DNA from: Jannaschia sp. Os4
GTDB lineage: Bacteria; Pseudomonadota; Alphaproteobacteria; Rhodobacterales; Rhodobacteraceae
DNA length: 64,000 nt
Assembly (NCBI RefSeq): GCF_016820245.1
Contig: NZ_JAFCAR010000004.1
Coordinates: 62,001-126,000, forward strand
Reading direction: 5' to 3'
Shown here: positions 7,620-17,694 of the stretch, one piece after another
Layout of the letters: each line of letters starts with the position of its first letter
How positions within the stretch are numbered: position 1 is the first letter of the stretch
The notes under the pieces: model-generated
Told to the model about the DNA's origin: nothing
What the model saw: only the letters and a program-made list of their open reading frames with translations
Database searches by the model: none
Program-made: the position numbers and the translations under genes

Positions 7620-9269
7620 ATGACCGCGACCGCAGAACAGCTCCAGCCCGCCGCCGACCCGAACTGGTGGCGCGGCGGCGTGATCTACCAGATCTACCCG
7701 CGCTCCTATCAGGACAGCACCGGGGACGGCGTCGGCGACCTCGCCGGGATCACGGAGCGGCTCGACTACGTCGCCTCGCTCGGCGTGGACGCGATCTGGA
7801 TCAGCCCGTTCTTCACGTCGCCGATGAAGGACTTCGGCTACGACGTCAGCGACTACCGCGACGTCGATCCGATGTTCGGCACCTTGGACGACTTCGACGC
7901 GCTGGTGGCGAAGGCCCACGGGCTCGGCGTGAAGGTCATGATCGACCTCGTGCTGTCGCACACGTCCGACCAGCATCCGTGGTTCCAGGAGAGCCGGACC
8001 TCCCGCGACAACCCGAAGAGCGACTGGTTCGTCTGGGCCGACCCGAAGCCCGACGGCACGCCGCCGAACAACTGGCTGTCGATCTTCGGCGGAACCGGCT
8101 GGCAGTGGGACGTGCGGCGGCAGCAATACTACTACCACGCCTTCCTCACGTCGCAGCCGGACCTGAACTTCCACAACCCGGACGTCCAGGACGCGGTGCT
8201 GGACGTGACGCGCTTCTGGCTGGAGCGGGGGGTGGACGGCTTCCGCCTCGACACGATCAACTTCTACTTCGTGGACGACGAGCTGCGCGACAATCCGGCG
8301 CTCCCGCCCGAGCGGCGCAACGCCAAGATCGCGCCCGCGGTGAATCCCTACAACCATCAGGAGCACCTGTTCTCCAAGAACCGGCCCGAGAACCTCGGCT
8401 TCCTCAAGCGGTTCCGCCTCCTGCTCGACGAGTACGGCGCCTGCGCAGTGGGCGAGGTGGGCGACGCCCAGCTCGGGATGGAGCTTCTCGGCCAGTACAC
8501 CAAGGCCGGGACCGGCGTGCAGATGTGCTACGCCTTCGACTTCCTCGCCGCCGACCCGCTCACCGCCGCCCGCGTGGCGGAGGTGTTCGAACGGCTGGAG
8601 GAGGTCGCGCCGGACGGCTGGCCCTGCTGGGCCTTCTCCAACCACGACGTGCAGCGGCACGTCACCCGCTGGGGCCTGTGCGAGCAGGGCGCGCGCTGCT
8701 ACGCGACGCTGATCCACGCCCTGCGCGGCTCCGTCTGCCTCTACCAAGGCGAGGAGCTGGGACTGTCGGAGGCGCGCCTGTCCTTCGAGGACCTGCAGGA
8801 TCCCTACGGCATCGAGTTCTGGCCCGAGTTCGCGGGCCGCGACGGCTGCCGCACCCCGATGGTCTGGGAGGCCTCGAACACCAACGGCGGCTTCTCGGAG
8901 GCCAAGCCGTGGCTCCCCGTCGCCGCCGAGCATCTCGGGAACGCGGTCTCGCTGCAGGAGGAGCGCGAGGACGCGCTGCTGCACCACTACCGCGCGGTCA
9001 TCGGGCTGCGGACGTCGTCCCACGCGCTGCAGGAGGGCGACCAGACCGGCCTCCGCGCGGATGGCGACATGCTGTCCTTCGTCCGCGAGGCCGACGGGGA
9101 GCGCATCTTCTGCGCGTTCAACCTCGGCGGCGCCGAGGTCAGCGTCCATCCGCCCGAGGGCGAATGGCGCGCGATCGAGGACATCGGCGCCTCGGAGCCG
9201 GGGGAAGGGGGCCACTTCGGCGGCATCCACCTCGGGCCGTGGCACTACACGCTACTGCGCGCCGTGTGA
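7620..9269 (+). CDS. aglA: GH13 alpha-glucosidase
   Basis: Cytoplasmic exo-acting alpha-glucosidase of glycoside hydrolase family 13 (549 aa, usual length). It hydrolyses imported alpha-glucosides to glucose. The four conserved GH13 regions are present: DLVLSH at 109-114, GFRLDT with nucleophile Asp211, VGEVGD with acid/base Glu279, and SNHD at 340-343 for transition-state binding. The QDSTGDGVGDL segment near residues 31-41 is typical of the oligo-1,6-glucosidase/alpha-glucosidase branch. No signal peptide is seen. The ATG follows aglG by 9 bp with only a weak AAGGA site. Glk on the opposite strand would take up the glucose it releases. Confidence 0.94.
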   Translation: MTATAEQLQPAADPNWWRGGVIYQIYPRSYQDSTGDGVGDLAGITERLDYVASLGVDAIWISPFFTSPMKDFGYDVSDYRDVDPMFGTLDDFDALVAKAHGLGVKVMIDLVLSHTSDQHPWFQESRTSRDNPKSDWFVWADPKPDGTPPNNWLSIFGGTGWQWDVRRQQYYYHAFLTSQPDLNFHNPDVQDAVLDVTRFWLERGVDGFRLDTINFYFVDDELRDNPALPPERRNAKIAPAVNPYNHQEHLFSKNRPENLGFLKRFRLLLDEYGACAVGEVGDAQLGMELLGQYTKAGTGVQMCYAFDFLAADPLTAARVAEVFERLEEVAPDGWPCWAFSNHDVQRHVTRWGLCEQGARCYATLIHALRGSVCLYQGEELGLSEARLSFEDLQDPYGIEFWPEFAGRDGCRTPMVWEASNTNGGFSEAKPWLPVAAEHLGNAVSLQEEREDALLHHYRAVIGLRTSSHALQEGDQTGLRADGDMLSFVREADGERIFCAFNLGGAEVSVHPPEGEWRAIEDIGASEPGEGGHFGGIHLGPWHYTLLRAV

Positions 9270-9344
9270 CGCGCGCGACCGCGTCCCGAGGGAGGGGGCG
9301 CGGCGAACGACCAACGGGCGCGGAGGCGCCGAAGGGGAGGGGAC

Positions 9345-10463
<1,119 letters not shown>

Positions 10464-10491
10464 GGGCCGCGCGCGCACCCCGCGCGCGCCC
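10464..10491 (+). terminator. Hairpin after aglK
   Basis: Immediately after the aglK TAA, an 11-bp GC-only stem (arms 10464-10475 with one bulged C, and 10481-10491) closes a 5-nt loop. There is no T-tract, so it may act with Rho or as a 3' stabiliser. It marks the end of the agl operon. Confidence 0.5.
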
Positions 10492-10543
10492 GAACGCAGC
10501 CGCAATCGGGCTCTAGCCGGGCTCCCGTAACCGGGAGTCCGCC

Positions 10544-12172
10544 ATGTCCGTCAAAGCCCGCCGCAGCGATGCCGTCGCCGACGCGCCCCTCGTGGCGCCC
10601 GATCCCGCGACCGATCCCCGGACCGGTCCGTGGACGACGCTGCACCGCCTCGCGCTCGTGGCGGCGGGCCTCGGCCTGTCGGGGCCGATGGCGGCGATGA
10701 TGCGCCACGTGCTCGACGTCGCGGGCGCGTGGAGCGATCCCGCCGGGCACCTCGCCCTGATCATGGGCTTCGGCCTCGCCCTCCTGCCGGGGGCGATCCT
10801 CGCGCTGCCGCCGCTCACGCCGCGGTTCGTCGCTCGCCCGCGCAACGCCCTCGGATGGATCGCGGCGATGGCGCTCGTCCTCGTGGCGTCGATGGTCCCG
10901 GCGGCCGCGCTCGGGATCGGGGCCGCGTCGGCGGGCGTCGCCGACCTGTCCGGGACCGAGACGTTCGAGGCCTTCCGTCTCGCGGGGACGGTCGCGCTGT
11001 CGGCGACGGCGATCCTCGCCCTCGCGGCCATCGGCGAAGCGCGGGTCACGCCGCCGGCGCCCCGCACGCTCGCGCTGCGCTTCCACCTCGTCGTCCTGGC
11101 CCTCGTCGGGGCCGGGCAGGCGATCGCGATCGGCGCGCTCTTCCTCGGCCCGTTCGCCCAGGAGGGGAGCATCGGGATCGCGCTCCGCGTGCTCGCGGCG
11201 CTGTCGCTGACGCTCCTCGTCGGGCGCACGATGCCGCGCTTCGTGTCGGCCCCGTCGCGCTGGTATCACTGGTTCGGGCTGCAGTGGTGGGCCACCTTCC
11301 CGGCGACCATGGCCGCGACCTTCGCGCTCGCGCCCGTCGCCGAGGCGGTGGCCGCCGAGATCGTCGCCGGCGGCGCGCCCGGCGCGGCGATCGCCGGGGC
11401 CATGCAGGCGCTCGTGTCCGGTCCCGGCCTGCTGCTCGGCCTCGCGGTGTTCGGCATCGGCACCGTCGCCCTGATGCCGAGCGCCGCCTTCGTCATCCTC
11501 GAGGCGCCCGAGGTGCTCCGCCGGAAGTACGACGGCCCGACGGGCGAGGAGATGGTCCGCGCGGAGGCCGAGGCGCCGCGCCGGGTCCGCAAGAAGGCCC
11601 ACGCCCGCGACCTGTCCATCCCCGCGATCGGCCCGATGATGGGCGCCTACGCGGCGGCCGACTGGCTCGTGATGCGCGCGCTCGGGCTGGCCGCGTTCGG
11701 CGCCGCATACCTCCAGTGGCAGGTGCTCCAGAGCGATGCGGCCGTGGTCGACTACCTGCAGATCGACCTCGTCGCGGTGGAGCACCAGATGTGGCTCTAC
11801 GTGGCGATGGGCGTCGCGCTCGCGGTCCCCTTCGTGCTGCCGCGCTACATCTCCCGGCCGCACCGCGTCCTCGGCGGCTTCCTCAAGGCGGCGGTCATCG
11901 TGGTGGCCGCCTACATGCTGCTGCCGACGGCGACCGCCGTGATCGAGGCCTACACCCCGAACGCGTATCACGGCGTCCTCCTCGCCGCGGTGCCGAAGGT
12001 CCTGAAGGCGGTCTGCGGCATCGCGATCACGGCCGCGCTGCTGACCTCGTTCTTCAAGCAGCTGGGCGCGCTCCCGAAGGAGGACGGACCCGACGCCAAG
12101 GTGAAGATCGCCGAGGATGATCTGCGCGCGCTCCGCCACGCCCGGCTCCAGATGCAAGGGCCAGGGCACTAG
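10544..12172 (+). CDS. Unknown polytopic membrane protein
   Basis: A 542-residue protein I do not recognise. About 12 hydrophobic segments are spread over its length, separated by short charged loops. One longer cytoplasmic-looking loop at about residues 325-360 is rich in Arg, Lys and Glu (around VRAEAEAPRRVRKKAHARD). The N-terminus (about 25 residues) is polar and the C-terminus is charged. There is no ABC, kinase or known transporter signature I can name. ATG 10544 follows a GGGAG-type site. It stands alone: agl terminates upstream, and the next gene, hpt, converges on it with a shared hairpin between them. Confidence 0.7.
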   Translation: MSVKARRSDAVADAPLVAPDPATDPRTGPWTTLHRLALVAAGLGLSGPMAAMMRHVLDVAGAWSDPAGHLALIMGFGLALLPGAILALPPLTPRFVARPRNALGWIAAMALVLVASMVPAAALGIGAASAGVADLSGTETFEAFRLAGTVALSATAILALAAIGEARVTPPAPRTLALRFHLVVLALVGAGQAIAIGALFLGPFAQEGSIGIALRVLAALSLTLLVGRTMPRFVSAPSRWYHWFGLQWWATFPATMAATFALAPVAEAVAAEIVAGGAPGAAIAGAMQALVSGPGLLLGLAVFGIGTVALMPSAAFVILEAPEVLRRKYDGPTGEEMVRAEAEAPRRVRKKAHARDLSIPAIGPMMGAYAAADWLVMRALGLAAFGAAYLQWQVLQSDAAVVDYLQIDLVAVEHQMWLYVAMGVALAVPFVLPRYISRPHRVLGGFLKAAVIVVAAYMLLPTATAVIEAYTPNAYHGVLLAAVPKVLKAVCGIAITAALLTSFFKQLGALPKEDGPDAKVKIAEDDLRALRHARLQMQGPGH

Positions 12173-12174
12173 CG

Positions 12175-12191
12175 CGGGGGCCTAGCCCCCG
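12175..12191. terminator. Bidirectional hairpin between the membrane-protein gene and hpt
   Basis: A 7-bp perfect stem (12175-12181 with 12185-12191) has a 3-nt loop that contains the hpt stop codon (CTA on the plus strand). It lies between two converging genes 9 bp apart and could end transcription from both sides. It lacks a clear T-tract. Confidence 0.5.
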
Positions 12192-12721
12192 GTGATCTGC
12201 ACCGCGCCGATAAAGGGCAGGTTCCGGTTCCGCTGCGCGTAGTCGATCCCGTAGCCCACCACGAAGGCGTCCGGGATCTCGAACCCGGTCCACGTCGCCC
12301 TGACGTCGACCTCGCGCCGCGTCGGCTTGTCGAGCAGCGCGATCGTCTCGAGCCGCGCGGGCGACCGCGACCGCAGCAGGTTCGTGACGTGGTGCAGCGT
12401 GTGGCCCGTGTCGACGATGTCCTCGACGACGAGGACGTCGCGCCCGCCGATCTCGCCCCGCAGGTCCTTGAGGATGCGCACCTCGCGGCTGCTCTCCATG
12501 GCGTCGCCGTAGGAGGACGCCTCGAGGAAATCGACCTCCACCGGCAGGTCCAGCTCCCGCACGAGGTCGGCGATGAACACGAAGGAGCCGCGCAGCAGCC
12601 CGACGACCACGAGCTTGTCCGTCCCCGCGTAGGTGGCCTCGATCTCGCGCGCGAGCTCCTCGATCCGCGCGGAGATGCGCTTGGCGCTGATCATCTGCTC
12701 GATGGTGTAGTCCTGCGGCAT
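12182..12721 (-). CDS. hpt: Hypoxanthine phosphoribosyltransferase
   Basis: Purine salvage enzyme (179 aa) converting hypoxanthine or guanine plus PRPP to IMP or GMP. The type I phosphoribosyltransferase PRPP loop is [12 protein letters not shown] at about residues 100-111. The N-terminal GLLRGSFVF motif and the downstream LLDKPTRR segment match Hpt. I chose ATG 12721 because the G-rich run before it can act as a ribosome binding site; an in-frame ATG at 12733 has none. It is divergent from the Coq10-like gene with an 83-bp gap. Confidence 0.92.
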   Translation of the reverse strand: MPQDYTIEQMISAKRISARIEELAREIEATYAGTDKLVVVGLLRGSFVFIADLVRELDLPVEVDFLEASSYGDAMESSREVRILKDLRGEIGGRDVLVVEDIVDTGHTLHHVTNLLRSRSPARLETIALLDKPTRREVDVRATWTGFEIPDAFVVGYGIDYAQRNRNLPFIGAVQITGG

Positions 12722-12804
12722 CCGGCCCCCCATGTGCGACCGGCGGACCGATCTTGCGCCCCGCGCGTTGCCACGCCACACCCCCGCGAAGCAAGGGAGA
12801 GCCC

Positions 12805-13260
12805 ATGCCCCGCATCGACGAGACCCGCGTCCTGCCCTACACGCCCGCGCAGATGTACGATCTGGTCGCGGACGTCGCCCGCTACCCCGAGTTCCTGCCG
12901 TGGACGGCCGCCGCGCGCATCCGGTCCCGCAAGGACATGGGCGATCACGAGGTGATGGAGGCGGACCTCATCGTGGGCTTCAAGGGCTTCCGCGAATCCT
13001 TCGGCAGCCGCGTCTCACTCTACCCGGGACAGCGGCGCATCGAGACCGAGTACATCGACGGCCCGTTCCGCCACCTGAAGTCCGAATGGTCGTTCAAGGA
13101 CCACGCCGAGGGCTGCGAGGTGCGGTTCTGGATCGACTTCGAGTTCCGCAACCCGATCCTGCGCCGCGTCATCGGCGCGGTGTTCGACGAGGCGATGCGC
13201 CGGACCATCGGCGCCTTCGAGACCCGCGCCCGCAAGCTCTACGGGTCCTCCGCCGCGTGA
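12805..13260 (+). CDS. Coq10/RatA-like START-domain protein
   Basis: A 151-residue protein of the polyketide cyclase/START-like superfamily, Coq10/RatA branch. In mitochondria and many alphaproteobacteria this branch binds ubiquinone or its precursors and supports respiration. The N-terminal [20 protein letters not shown] leads into [11 protein letters not shown] at about 24-34, the usual family signature. The Escherichia coli relative RatA was described as an antitranslation toxin, but nothing here looks like a toxin-antitoxin pair. AGGGAGA precedes ATG 12805. Its stop overlaps the start of the next gene by 4 nt (GTGA), so the two are translationally coupled. Confidence 0.88.
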   Translation: MPRIDETRVLPYTPAQMYDLVADVARYPEFLPWTAAARIRSRKDMGDHEVMEADLIVGFKGFRESFGSRVSLYPGQRRIETEYIDGPFRHLKSEWSFKDHAEGCEVRFWIDFEFRNPILRRVIGAVFDEAMRRTIGAFETRARKLYGSSAA

Positions 13261-14504
13261 CGCGCATCGCCGACGCGCTGCTCGCCTGCCGGGCGCTTGC
13301 CTACGGCGACCGTGACCGGGCCGTCCTCCGCCTCTCGCTCCTCGACTGGGCGGCCTGCGCCATCGCAGGGGCAGGGGAGCCGGTCGCGCGGGCGGCCCAG
13401 GCGGCGGCGGACGCGCCCGGCCTCTGCGCGGTGGTCGGCGGACCGGACGCGATCCCCGCGCAGGCCGCCCTCGCCAACGCGACCACCGGCCATGCGCTCG
13501 ACTACGACGACACGCATTTCGACCACATCGGCCACGTGTCGACCGTCGTCGTCCCGGCGGCCCTCGCCGCCGCGCAGGCGCAGGGGGCCGGGTGGACGAC
13601 GTTCGAGCGGGCCTGCTTCGCCGGGGCGGAGGCGGCGGTGCGGATGGGCGTCTGGCTTGGGCGCGCCCACTATCAGGCGGGGTTCCACCAGACCGCAACG
13701 TCCGGGGCGTTCGGAGCCTGCATCGCGGCCTGCCATGCCGCCGGGCTGGACGAGGCCGCCACGCGGCACGCGCTCGGCCTGACGGCCAGCCGCGCGGCGG
13801 GATCGAAGGCGCAGTTCGGCACGATGGGAAAGCCCCTCAACGCGGGCATCGCCGCCCAAAGCGGGGTCGAGTGCGCCCGCCTCGCCGCCCTCGGCGCGAC
13901 CTCTGCCGACGACGCGCTCGACGGGCCGCAGGGCTTCGGCCCGACCCACGCGGGCGAGGGCGCCCCCATCCCCGGGGAGGCCCGCTTCCACGCCGTCGCC
14001 CACAAGCTCCACGCCTGCTGCCACGGCCTCCACGCGCCGCTGGAGGCGCTCGCGCTGGCCCTCGCGGACGGGGCCGACCCCGCCGCACCCATCACGGTCA
14101 CCACGCACCCGCGCTGGCTCAAGGTCTGCGCGCAGCCGGACCCAGCCACGGGGCTGGCGGCGAAGTTCTCGTTCCGCCACGCGCTCGCCCTGCGGGCCGC
14201 GGGCCATGACACGGCGGCGCTGGACACCTTCTCCGACGCCTTGGCGACCGACCCCGCCCTCGTCGCGGCCCGTCGGCGCGTCACGGTCCGGACGGACGAC
14301 GCGCTTGCCGACACCGCCGCCCGGATCTCCATCGACGGGCGCGCGACCGCGTTCGACCTGTCCGACCCGCAGCCGCTGGAGGCTCGCGCGGACCGCGTCC
14401 GCGCCAAGGCGCGCGCGCTGATCGGCGAGCGGGCGGACGCCCTCGCCGCGATCGTGGACCAAGGCGACCTGCGCGGCTACGCGGGCGCGCTCTCCGCGGC
14501 CTGA
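13257..14504 (+). CDS. MmgE/PrpD family protein
   Basis: A 415-residue member of the MmgE/PrpD family, which includes 2-methylcitrate dehydratase, cis-aconitate decarboxylase and other dehydratases or isomerases acting on carboxylic acids. The segment GHALDYDDTHFDHIGHVS at about residues 79-96 is the family's characteristic Asp/His cluster, and TASRAAG plus GTMGKPLNAG follow as usual. It starts at GTG 13257 within the stop codon of the Coq10-like gene. No prpB/prpC genes are nearby, so a methylcitrate role is not supported and the substrate is open. Its 3' end overlaps the convergent pncC gene by 28 nt. Confidence 0.85.
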   Translation: MTRIADALLACRALAYGDRDRAVLRLSLLDWAACAIAGAGEPVARAAQAAADAPGLCAVVGGPDAIPAQAALANATTGHALDYDDTHFDHIGHVSTVVVPAALAAAQAQGAGWTTFERACFAGAEAAVRMGVWLGRAHYQAGFHQTATSGAFGACIAACHAAGLDEAATRHALGLTASRAAGSKAQFGTMGKPLNAGIAAQSGVECARLAALGATSADDALDGPQGFGPTHAGEGAPIPGEARFHAVAHKLHACCHGLHAPLEALALALADGADPAAPITVTTHPRWLKVCAQPDPATGLAAKFSFRHALALRAAGHDTAALDTFSDALATDPALVAARRRVTVRTDDALADTAARISIDGRATAFDLSDPQPLEARADRVRAKARALIGERADALAAIVDQGDLRGYAGALSAA

Positions 14505-14947
14505 GCGAGCAGCCCGAGCGCGTGGTCCCGCGCGGCACGCCGCACCGCGTCGCGGCCCAAGGCTCCGAACTCCACCGTCTGCACCTGGACCCCCCGCGCG
14601 TCGGCCACGCCGAAGCACACGCGTCCCTCGGGCTTGAACTCCGACCCGCCCGGCCCGGCAATCCCCGTGATCGACGCGGCGATGTGCGCGCCCGACCGGG
14701 AGCGCGCCCCGGTCGCCATCTCGGCGGCCACCTCCTCGGACACGGCGCCGTGGTCGCGCAGGCTCGCGCGGGTGACGCCGAGCAGGGCCACCTTCGCGTC
14801 GTCGGAGTAGGTCACGACCCCCCAGCCGAACACGTCGGAGGCGCCCGCGGGGTCCGTCAGCGCGGCGGCCAGCATCCCGCCGGTGCAGGATTCGGCGGTG
14901 GCGAGGACCAGCCCCTTCGACCGCGCGACGTCGTGCAGCGCGCTCAT
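14477..14947 (-). CDS. pncC: CinA C-terminal domain protein / nicotinamide-nucleotide amidase
   Basis: Stand-alone CinA C-terminal domain (156 aa), the PncC family that deamidates nicotinamide mononucleotide for NAD recycling. The signature TAESCTGGMLAAALTDPAG at about residues 17-35 contains the conserved Ser/Cys. SITGIAGPGG near 110-119 is the second hallmark. It lacks the N-terminal molybdopterin-binding-like domain of full CinA. It is the last gene of ispDF-pgpA-pncC, joined to pgpA by an ATGA overlap. Confidence 0.9.
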   Translation of the reverse strand: MSALHDVARSKGLVLATAESCTGGMLAAALTDPAGASDVFGWGVVTYSDDAKVALLGVTRASLRDHGAVSEEVAAEMATGARSRSGAHIAASITGIAGPGGSEFKPEGRVCFGVADARGVQVQTVEFGALGRDAVRRAARDHALGLLAQAAESAPA

Positions 14948-15429
14948 CGCACCACCCCGTGCGCGAGCGCCGCGAGCGCGAGCACCCCCAGTGCGGCCAG
15001 CACGCCCGCGGCGACGTCGTCCAGCATTACGCCCAGCGGCCCGTGCCGCCGGTCGGCCCAGCCGACGGGGCCGGGCTTCCAGATGTCGAACAGGCGGAAG
15101 AGCAGAAAGGCCGCGATCCAGCCGGGCCACAGGGCGTGGACCGGCACGCCCGCGCGCGCCGCGCCGTAGGCGAGGGGGAGGAGCGCGATCCACTGGCCGA
15201 CGAGCTCGTCGATCACCACCTCGCCGGGGTCGGGGTTCGCCGCGTCCGTCGCGGCGCCCGTGGCCCAGAGGCCGAGGCCGAACGCGACGGCGATCAGGAG
15301 GGCGAACGTGACCGGCCCGGCCTGCATCGCCACCCAGCCAAGGGGCAGGGCCGCCAAGGAGCCCCACGTGCCCGGCGCGGGCCGGAGCAGGCCGACGTAG
15401 CCCACGGTGGCGACCGCGCGGGCGATCAT
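14944..15429 (-). CDS. pgpA: Phosphatidylglycerophosphatase A
   Basis: Membrane-associated phosphatase (161 aa) that removes the phosphate from phosphatidylglycerophosphate to make phosphatidylglycerol. The family landmarks [19 protein letters not shown] at 14-32, [11 protein letters not shown] at about 69-79 and [15 protein letters not shown] at about 111-125 are all present. Hydrophobic segments lie at about 37-58 and at the C-terminus. It is coupled by 4-nt ATGA overlaps to ispDF upstream and pncC downstream. Confidence 0.93.
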   Translation of the reverse strand: MIARAVATVGYVGLLRPAPGTWGSLAALPLGWVAMQAGPVTFALLIAVAFGLGLWATGAATDAANPDPGEVVIDELVGQWIALLPLAYGAARAGVPVHALWPGWIAAFLLFRLFDIWKPGPVGWADRRHGPLGVMLDDVAAGVLAALGVLALAALAHGVVR

Positions 15430-16538
15430 CGCAGCACCGTGGCCGTGGCCTGCGCCGCGATCCCCTCCTCGCGCCCCGCGAAGCCGAGGCGTTCGGTGGT
15501 GGTCGCCTTCACGCTGACCCGCGCGACGTCCACGTCGGCGATGCGCGCGACCTCTGCGCGCATCGCCTCCGCGTGGGGGCCGACCTTCGGGCGCTCGCAG
15601 ATCAGCGTGACGTCGAGGTTGCCGATCCGCCAGCCCTTCGCCCGCGCGAGGTCGGCGGCATGGCGTAGGAACGTCTCCGACGGCTCGCCCTTCCATCGCG
15701 GGTCGGAGGGCGGGAAGTGCCGCCCGATGTCGCCCTCGGCCATCGCGCCGTAGAGCGCGTCCGCCAAGACGTGCAGCCCGACGTCGGCGTCGGAATGGCC
15801 CTGCAGCCCGCGGTCGTGCGGGACCGCCACGCCGCAGAGCATCGCATGGTCCCCCGGCCCGAAGCGGTGCACGTCGAACCCGTTGCCCACCCTAACGTCC
15901 ATCCCGGACCCTCCCAGCAGCGCCTCGGCCCGGGCGAAGTCCCCGGCCGTGGTGATCTTGATGTTGCGCTCGTCGCCCTCGACGATGCGGACGGTCAACC
16001 CCGCGGCGCGGGCCACCTCCACGTCGTCCGCCGCCCCGCCGGGGTGGGCCGCGTGCGCCGCCCGGATCGCGTCCGTGTGGAACCCTTGAGGCGTTTGCGC
16101 CCGCCAGAGGCCCTCCCGCGCCTGCGTCCCCTCGACTATGTCGTCCCCCCGCCAGAGCGCGTCCGTAATCTTCAGGGCGGGCGCGGCGGCGGGACCGTGG
16201 TCGAGCGCGGCGACCACGCGCTCGATGACGGCGCGGGGCACGGTGGCGCGCGCCGCGTCGTGGATCAGCACGCGCGGGGCGGTCACGGCGGCGAGGCCGG
16301 CGGCGACGCTGGCGTCGCGGCTCGCCCCGCCCTCGACCAGGACTGCTCCGGGTGCCGCCGCCCGGGCGAGCGCGCGGTCGTCGGGGTGGATGGCGACCAC
16401 GACCTCGGAGGCTATCCCGTCGAAGGCCGCGAGCGCATGGGACAGGACGGGGCGGCCCGCCACCGCGCGCCACTGCTTCGGCGCGCCGCCCGCCCGCGTT
16501 CCGCGTCCGGCGGCGACGATCAGGACGGCGACGTCCAT
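15426..16538 (-). CDS. ispDF: Bifunctional IspD/IspF
   Basis: Fused enzyme (370 aa) of the MEP isoprenoid pathway. Residues 1-212 are 2-C-methyl-D-erythritol 4-phosphate cytidylyltransferase ([13 protein letters not shown] at 11-23 is the CTP-binding loop). Residues 213-370 are MECDP synthase (GFDVHRF with metal ligands Asp222 and His224, and [10 protein letters not shown] ending at His256). The fusion is common in alphaproteobacteria; the intervening 4-phosphate kinase IspE is not in this window. ATG 16538 has AGGGAG about 7 nt upstream. It is the first gene of the operon with pgpA and pncC, divergent from dusB. Confidence 0.95.
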   Translation of the reverse strand: MDVAVLIVAAGRGTRAGGAPKQWRAVAGRPVLSHALAAFDGIASEVVVAIHPDDRALARAAAPGAVLVEGGASRDASVAAGLAAVTAPRVLIHDAARATVPRAVIERVVAALDHGPAAAPALKITDALWRGDDIVEGTQAREGLWRAQTPQGFHTDAIRAAHAAHPGGAADDVEVARAAGLTVRIVEGDERNIKITTAGDFARAEALLGGSGMDVRVGNGFDVHRFGPGDHAMLCGVAVPHDRGLQGHSDADVGLHVLADALYGAMAEGDIGRHFPPSDPRWKGEPSETFLRHAADLARAKGWRIGNLDVTLICERPKVGPHAEAMRAEVARIADVDVARVSVKATTTERLGFAGREEGIAAQATATVLR

Positions 16539-16616
16539 CCAACACTCCCTCAGGTTGTCCGGGGGGTAGGGCCAGACGCCTCCGGTGGCAACAGGACGGG
16601 CAGGGGTCGCATTGAT

Positions 16617-16633
16617 TGCACAAAATATGTGCA
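16617..16633. promoter_or_regulatory. Inverted repeat in the ispDF/dusB divergent gap
   Basis: TGCACA, five bases, TGTGCA: two perfect 6-bp arms around an A/T-only centre, the least GC-rich spot of the 169-bp gap. A direct repeat of AGACGCCTCC flanks it at 16574-16583 and 16634-16643. It resembles a dimeric regulator site upstream of the dusB-ntrBC operon. The arms (GCAC...GTGC) have the general look of NtrC half-sites, but assignment is a guess. Confidence 0.45.
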
Positions 16634-16707
16634 GACGCCTCCCGATTGGGATAGCTGCCCGCTCCGCAGGCGGGCCATGCCCCGCCCCCCGCCCTAGGAG
16701 GACGTCC

Positions 16708-17694
16708 ATGACTCGCGCGCTGCATCCGGGCCTCGCCGCCCTCGGGATGACCACCCCGGTGGCGCTGGCCCCCATGGCGGGGATCACCGACCGCCCGACC
16801 CGCGACCTCGTGCAATCGTTCGGCGCGGGCCTCGTCGTCTCCGAGATGGTGGCGAGCCAGGAGATGGTCGAGGCGAAGCCCTCCGTCCGCGACCGCGCCG
16901 AACTCGGCATCGGCAAGGGCCTGACCTCCGTGCAGATCGCCGGGCGCGAGGCGCGATGGATGGCCGAGGCGGCGCGCATCCTCGTCGATCGCGGCGCGCC
17001 TCTGATCGACATCAACATGGGCTGCCCGGCGAAGAAGGTGACGGGCGGCCTGTCCGGCTCCGCCCTCCTGCGGGACCACGACCACGCGCTGCGGCTGATC
17101 GAGGCGGTGGTGGGGGCGGTGGACGTCCCCGTCACGCTGAAGACCCGCCTCGGATGGGACGACGACAGCCGCGACACCGCCGCCTTGGCGGTCCGCGCCG
17201 AGGCGGCGGGGATCCGGATGCTCACGATCCACGCGCGCACGCGGTGCCAGTTCTACAAGGGGGCCGCCGACTGGTCCGCCGTGCGCGCCATCGCGGAGGC
17301 GGTTTCCGTCCCCGTGCTCGTCAATGGCGACGTCGTGGACGCCACGAGCGCGCGTGCGGCCCTCGCGGCCTCGGGAGCGGCCGGGGTGATGGTGGGACGG
17401 GGCGCCCAAGGGCGGCCGTGGCTGCCCGCGGCGGTGGCGCATGCCCTCGGGCACGGCCCGGCCCCGCGCATCCCGGCAGGCGGCGCTTGGGCCGCGATGG
17501 TCGCGGGCCACCACGCCGCCATGCTGGCGTTCTACGGCCCCGCGCTCGGCGGGCGCGTCGCCCGCAAGCACCTCGGCTGGGCGATGGACCGGGCCGGCAC
17601 GCCGCCCGCCCTGCGCCGCGAGGTCCTCACCGCGCCGCCGGACGCCGTGGCCCGCCTGCTTCCCGATGCCCTGAACGTGGCGGAGGCGGCATGA
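16708..17694 (+). CDS. dusB: tRNA-dihydrouridine synthase
   Basis: FMN-dependent enzyme (328 aa) that reduces specific uridines in the tRNA D-loop. [10 protein letters not shown] at 21-30 is the FMN-binding strand, and INMGCPAKK at 102-110 contains catalytic Cys106. The length is standard for DusB. This is the nifR3 gene that heads the ntrBC operon in Rhodobacter capsulatus, and here too it overlaps ntrB by an ATGA. TAGGAGG precedes ATG 16708. Divergent from ispDF. Confidence 0.94.
   Translation: MTRALHPGLAALGMTTPVALAPMAGITDRPTRDLVQSFGAGLVVSEMVASQEMVEAKPSVRDRAELGIGKGLTSVQIAGREARWMAEAARILVDRGAPLIDINMGCPAKKVTGGLSGSALLRDHDHALRLIEAVVGAVDVPVTLKTRLGWDDDSRDTAALAVRAEAAGIRMLTIHARTRCQFYKGAADWSAVRAIAEAVSVPVLVNGDVVDATSARAALAASGAAGVMVGRGAQGRPWLPAAVAHALGHGPAPRIPAGGAWAAMVAGHHAAMLAFYGPALGGRVARKHLGWAMDRAGTPPALRREVLTAPPDAVARLLPDALNVAEAA

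Noticed and set aside
6240-9245. 1,001-codon frame antisense to aglG/aglA
   Set aside because: Low-complexity composition and complete overlap with well-supported agl genes.
12754-14504. RatA-like toxin with the PrpD-like gene as a toxin-antitoxin pair
   Set aside because: The second protein is a 415-residue enzyme-family member, not an antitoxin, and Coq10-type proteins are ordinary respiratory factors.
16612-16625. FNR-type box (TTGAT...) upstream of dusB
   Set aside because: Only the left half-site fits; the right half does not match ATCAA.
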